From positions 7,973 to 71,972 of the forward strand of contig DASPKX010000067.1 of the NCBI GenBank assembly GCA_035627835.1: a stretch of 64,000 nucleotides of DNA, in the 5' to 3' direction. The position numbers were made by a program, and so were the translations under genes. Position 1 is the first letter of the stretch. Each line of letters begins with the position of its first letter. Shown here piece after piece: positions 62,460 through 64,000 of the stretch. The notes below the pieces were generated by a model. It saw only the letters and a program-made list of their open reading frames with translations, was not told the DNA's origin and searched no databases. Origin of the DNA: DASPKX01 sp035627835. GTDB taxonomy: Bacteria > Verrucomicrobiota > Verrucomicrobiia > Limisphaerales > SXQI01.

Positions 62460-64000
62460 TTATTTGGCTGGAGTCAGGCGGGATTCATCAAACAAGCCGC
62501 CTTTGATTTTCTCGCTAAGATCGAACTGGATAACATCGGAGCTATTCGTGCTCACGATCACGTACTTGCGGGAGTTGGTTAACCCCGTGCTCAGCGCTTG
62601 AAGGTAAGCGCGTTGGGTGAAGACGTCCGGAGAAGTGCGATAAGCCCCGACCTGATTGCGGAAGCGCGCAGCTCGGGCGACAGCGTCCACAACCTTGCTT
62701 TCGCGCTCCATTTGCGCCTGCGCAATTTTTTCAGTTGCCTCAGCGCTGGCCAACGCCACGCGGCGCGCCGCATAGCCTTCGGCCGTGCGAATCTTTGCTT
62801 CGTTTTCCTGTTGAGTTGCGACGACGGTCTCGAAAGCCGGGGCCACCTTCACTGGGGGATGAATATCCTCCAGCCCGACCATCAGAATCTTCACGCCGAG
62901 CTGCCGTTCATCCGCGGCTTTCTGGATGCGCTCGCGGAGGTCGTTGGCGGCTTTGGCGCGGCCCGTTGACATGATGTCGAACAGGTCCACGCTCACGAGA
63001 TACTTCACCACTTCGCGTGTTCCCACGCGCTCGAGAAGATCACCGGCGTTCACATGGTTGTAGGCCCAGGCGTAAATGTCCGAAATTTGATACTGCACTG
63101 GAATGCTTACGCTGAGCAGGTCCACCGGCACCCCTTGCTCGTTGGTGGAGCTTTGGGAGCCCATCTGATCACGGCTGGCAACCAGCATGTTGAACTCATC
63201 CTGATAATGCCCCACCGTCCACACAATGGTGTCGCCATGCGCATCACCGTGAGCCTTCTTCTTGGCTGTGGGCGCATGGCCATGGCCATCATCCGCAGCC
63301 GCTTCTTCCTCGTGCTCCTCTTCATCGCCAACGCCCACAGTGAAGCTTTGGATCTCATCGGTCCGGTACCGATAAGCAATGTCCACCGGCCAGGGCATTT
63401 TGAAGTGCAAACCGGGGCCCAAAGGCTCCTTGGAAGTCAGGGGGCGCCCGAATCGTTCCATCAAAGCTTTTTCCCCGGGCGCGACGAAAATGACGCAAGT
63501 GGAAAGAGCAAGCGCGACAAACTGCAGCAGCAAAAGCCAGGCAAACGCCCGTTCCAGAAAGCGATAGAACCAGGTCTCAGAAACCTTAAAGCCGAACTGG
63601 TAATCGAGAGCCTGGGCCGCTGTGGTGATAAGCCCCTCTGGCTGGCCGAGCAGGCCAATGACGCGGCTCTCGTAAACAACCCGAGGAGGAATGCCGCGCA
63701 CGCGCGGGCGGTACATCTCCAAAATCAGATTCACCAGCGTCTCAATGGCGATCAATCCAATCAGGATGACCAAGGCCCGCGCCACCCAGACATCGACTTT
63801 TGGATAGCCCATCTGCACTCCTGCCAGGGCCGCAGCGAGAATGAACGAGATGTAAGCGCAAAGGGTTAGGTAACTCGCGCTCGGCCGGAGCAAACGCTCC
63901 TTCTGCAAGCGGGCAATCCCGCCGCTATAGCGTCCAAGCAGGAACAGGATTAAGCCGGAAACTGCGAACAGCGACATGGCCACTGCGGGGTGGCGCAGCG
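62460..64000 (-). CDS. hflK: Large SPFH/HflK-like protein with N-terminal membrane region (5' partial)
   Basis: The frame is open to the right edge, so the N-terminus may lie outside; 512 residues are visible, with possible GTG 63983 and ATG 63977 inside. At least three membrane helices precede the SPFH domain (near 63940, 63830 and 63530), more than in classic HflK. The SPFH part has VAPGEKALMERFGRP, an internal His/Glu/Asp-rich insertion (63231-63330; HGHAPTAKKKAHGDAHGD) and an HflK-type VGLEDIHPPVKVAPAFE. First visible gene of the seven-gene operon. Confidence 0.88.
   Translation of the reverse strand, partial: LRHPAVAMSLFAVSGLILFLLGRYSGGIARLQKERLLRPSASYLTLCAYISFILAAALAGVQMGYPKVDVWVARALVILIGLIAIETLVNLILEMYRPRVRGIPPRVVYESRVIGLLGQPEGLITTAAQALDYQFGFKVSETWFYRFLERAFAWLLLLQFVALALSTCVIFVAPGEKALMERFGRPLTSKEPLGPGLHFKMPWPVDIAYRYRTDEIQSFTVGVGDEEEHEEEAAADDGHGHAPTAKKKAHGDAHGDTIVWTVGHYQDEFNMLVASRDQMGSQSSTNEQGVPVDLLSVSIPVQYQISDIYAWAYNHVNAGDLLERVGTREVVKYLVSVDLFDIMSTGRAKAANDLRERIQKAADERQLGVKILMVGLEDIHPPVKVAPAFETVVATQQENEAKIRTAEGYAARRVALASAEATEKIAQAQMERESKVVDAVARAARFRNQVGAYRTSPDVFTQRAYLQALSTGLTNSRKYVIVSTNSSDVIQFDLSEKIKGGLFDESRLTPAK

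Noticed and set aside
1..64000. CRISPR arrays, tRNA or rRNA genes, prophage or insertion sequences
   Set aside because: No regularly spaced repeats, cloverleaf-like segments, rRNA blocks, integrase or transposase motifs were recognised on either strand.

Overview
The window looks like a chromosomal segment of a Verrucomicrobiota bacterium, probably near the Pedosphaera/Limisphaerales branch. This is inferred from gene content; no rRNA or tRNA gene is present to confirm it. The indicators are a HEAT-repeat heme-binding protein, a DUF1549/DUF1553 cytochrome paired with a DUF1501 protein, several ThuA and DUF1080 proteins, two pseudopilin-like proteins with an H...DG tail motif, large LamG/Ig/FN3 secreted proteins, and four secreted proteins ending in an '[FY][FY]RV'-type C-terminal segment. 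There is no sign of phage, plasmid, insertion sequence or CRISPR. The non-coding DNA does carry several families of short dispersed repeats.

Layout. 1-7.9 kb: end of a HEAT/cytochrome protein, parA, miaA (divergent from parA, with no ordinary start codon), a minus-strand run of small membrane/LysM/Nudix genes, and a TatD-type hydrolase divergent from an ldhA-like dehydrogenase. 8-15 kb: a multi-domain histidine kinase with two tandem Rcp1-like response regulators, a sugar-dehydrogenase/diheme-cytochrome fusion and an SDR. 15-19.4 kb (minus): a DUF1080 protein, then a tight ThuA-fusion/aminotransferase/hydrolase operon. 19.8-25.8 kb: hrpA with a repeat embedded in its coding sequence, a POT transporter and a SLOG-like protein. 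25.8-38.3 kb: an inactive-looking gingipain-type protein, ftsK, glutaredoxin, rsgA, thuA, a REC-PAS-kinase and a duplicated-domain secreted protein. 38.4-46 kb: glgB, a ClpX-like ATPase with an apparently duplicated small domain, a pseudopilin and a LamG protein. 46-53.9 kb: the DUF1501/PSCyt pair, a nitrilase, a DUF421 pair, a second pseudopilin and a small DCoH-like protein.

54-64 kb (minus) is the most distinctive part. Seven closely spaced genes encode three SPFH (HflK/HflC-type) proteins, a heavy-metal P1B-type ATPase, an ABC-type ATPase and its permease, and a conserved membrane protein of unknown function. Three of the proteins carry His/Asp-rich tracts. I read this as a candidate membrane-microdomain system for metal handling or export; its function is inferred, not shown.

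Other points worth attention: a palindromic repeat translated in frame inside hrpA, a 92-bp MITE-like element with 12-bp perfect inverted ends just upstream of ftsK, the ClpX-like protein without a zinc finger but with an IGF loop, and the loss of both catalytic residues in the C25-like protein.
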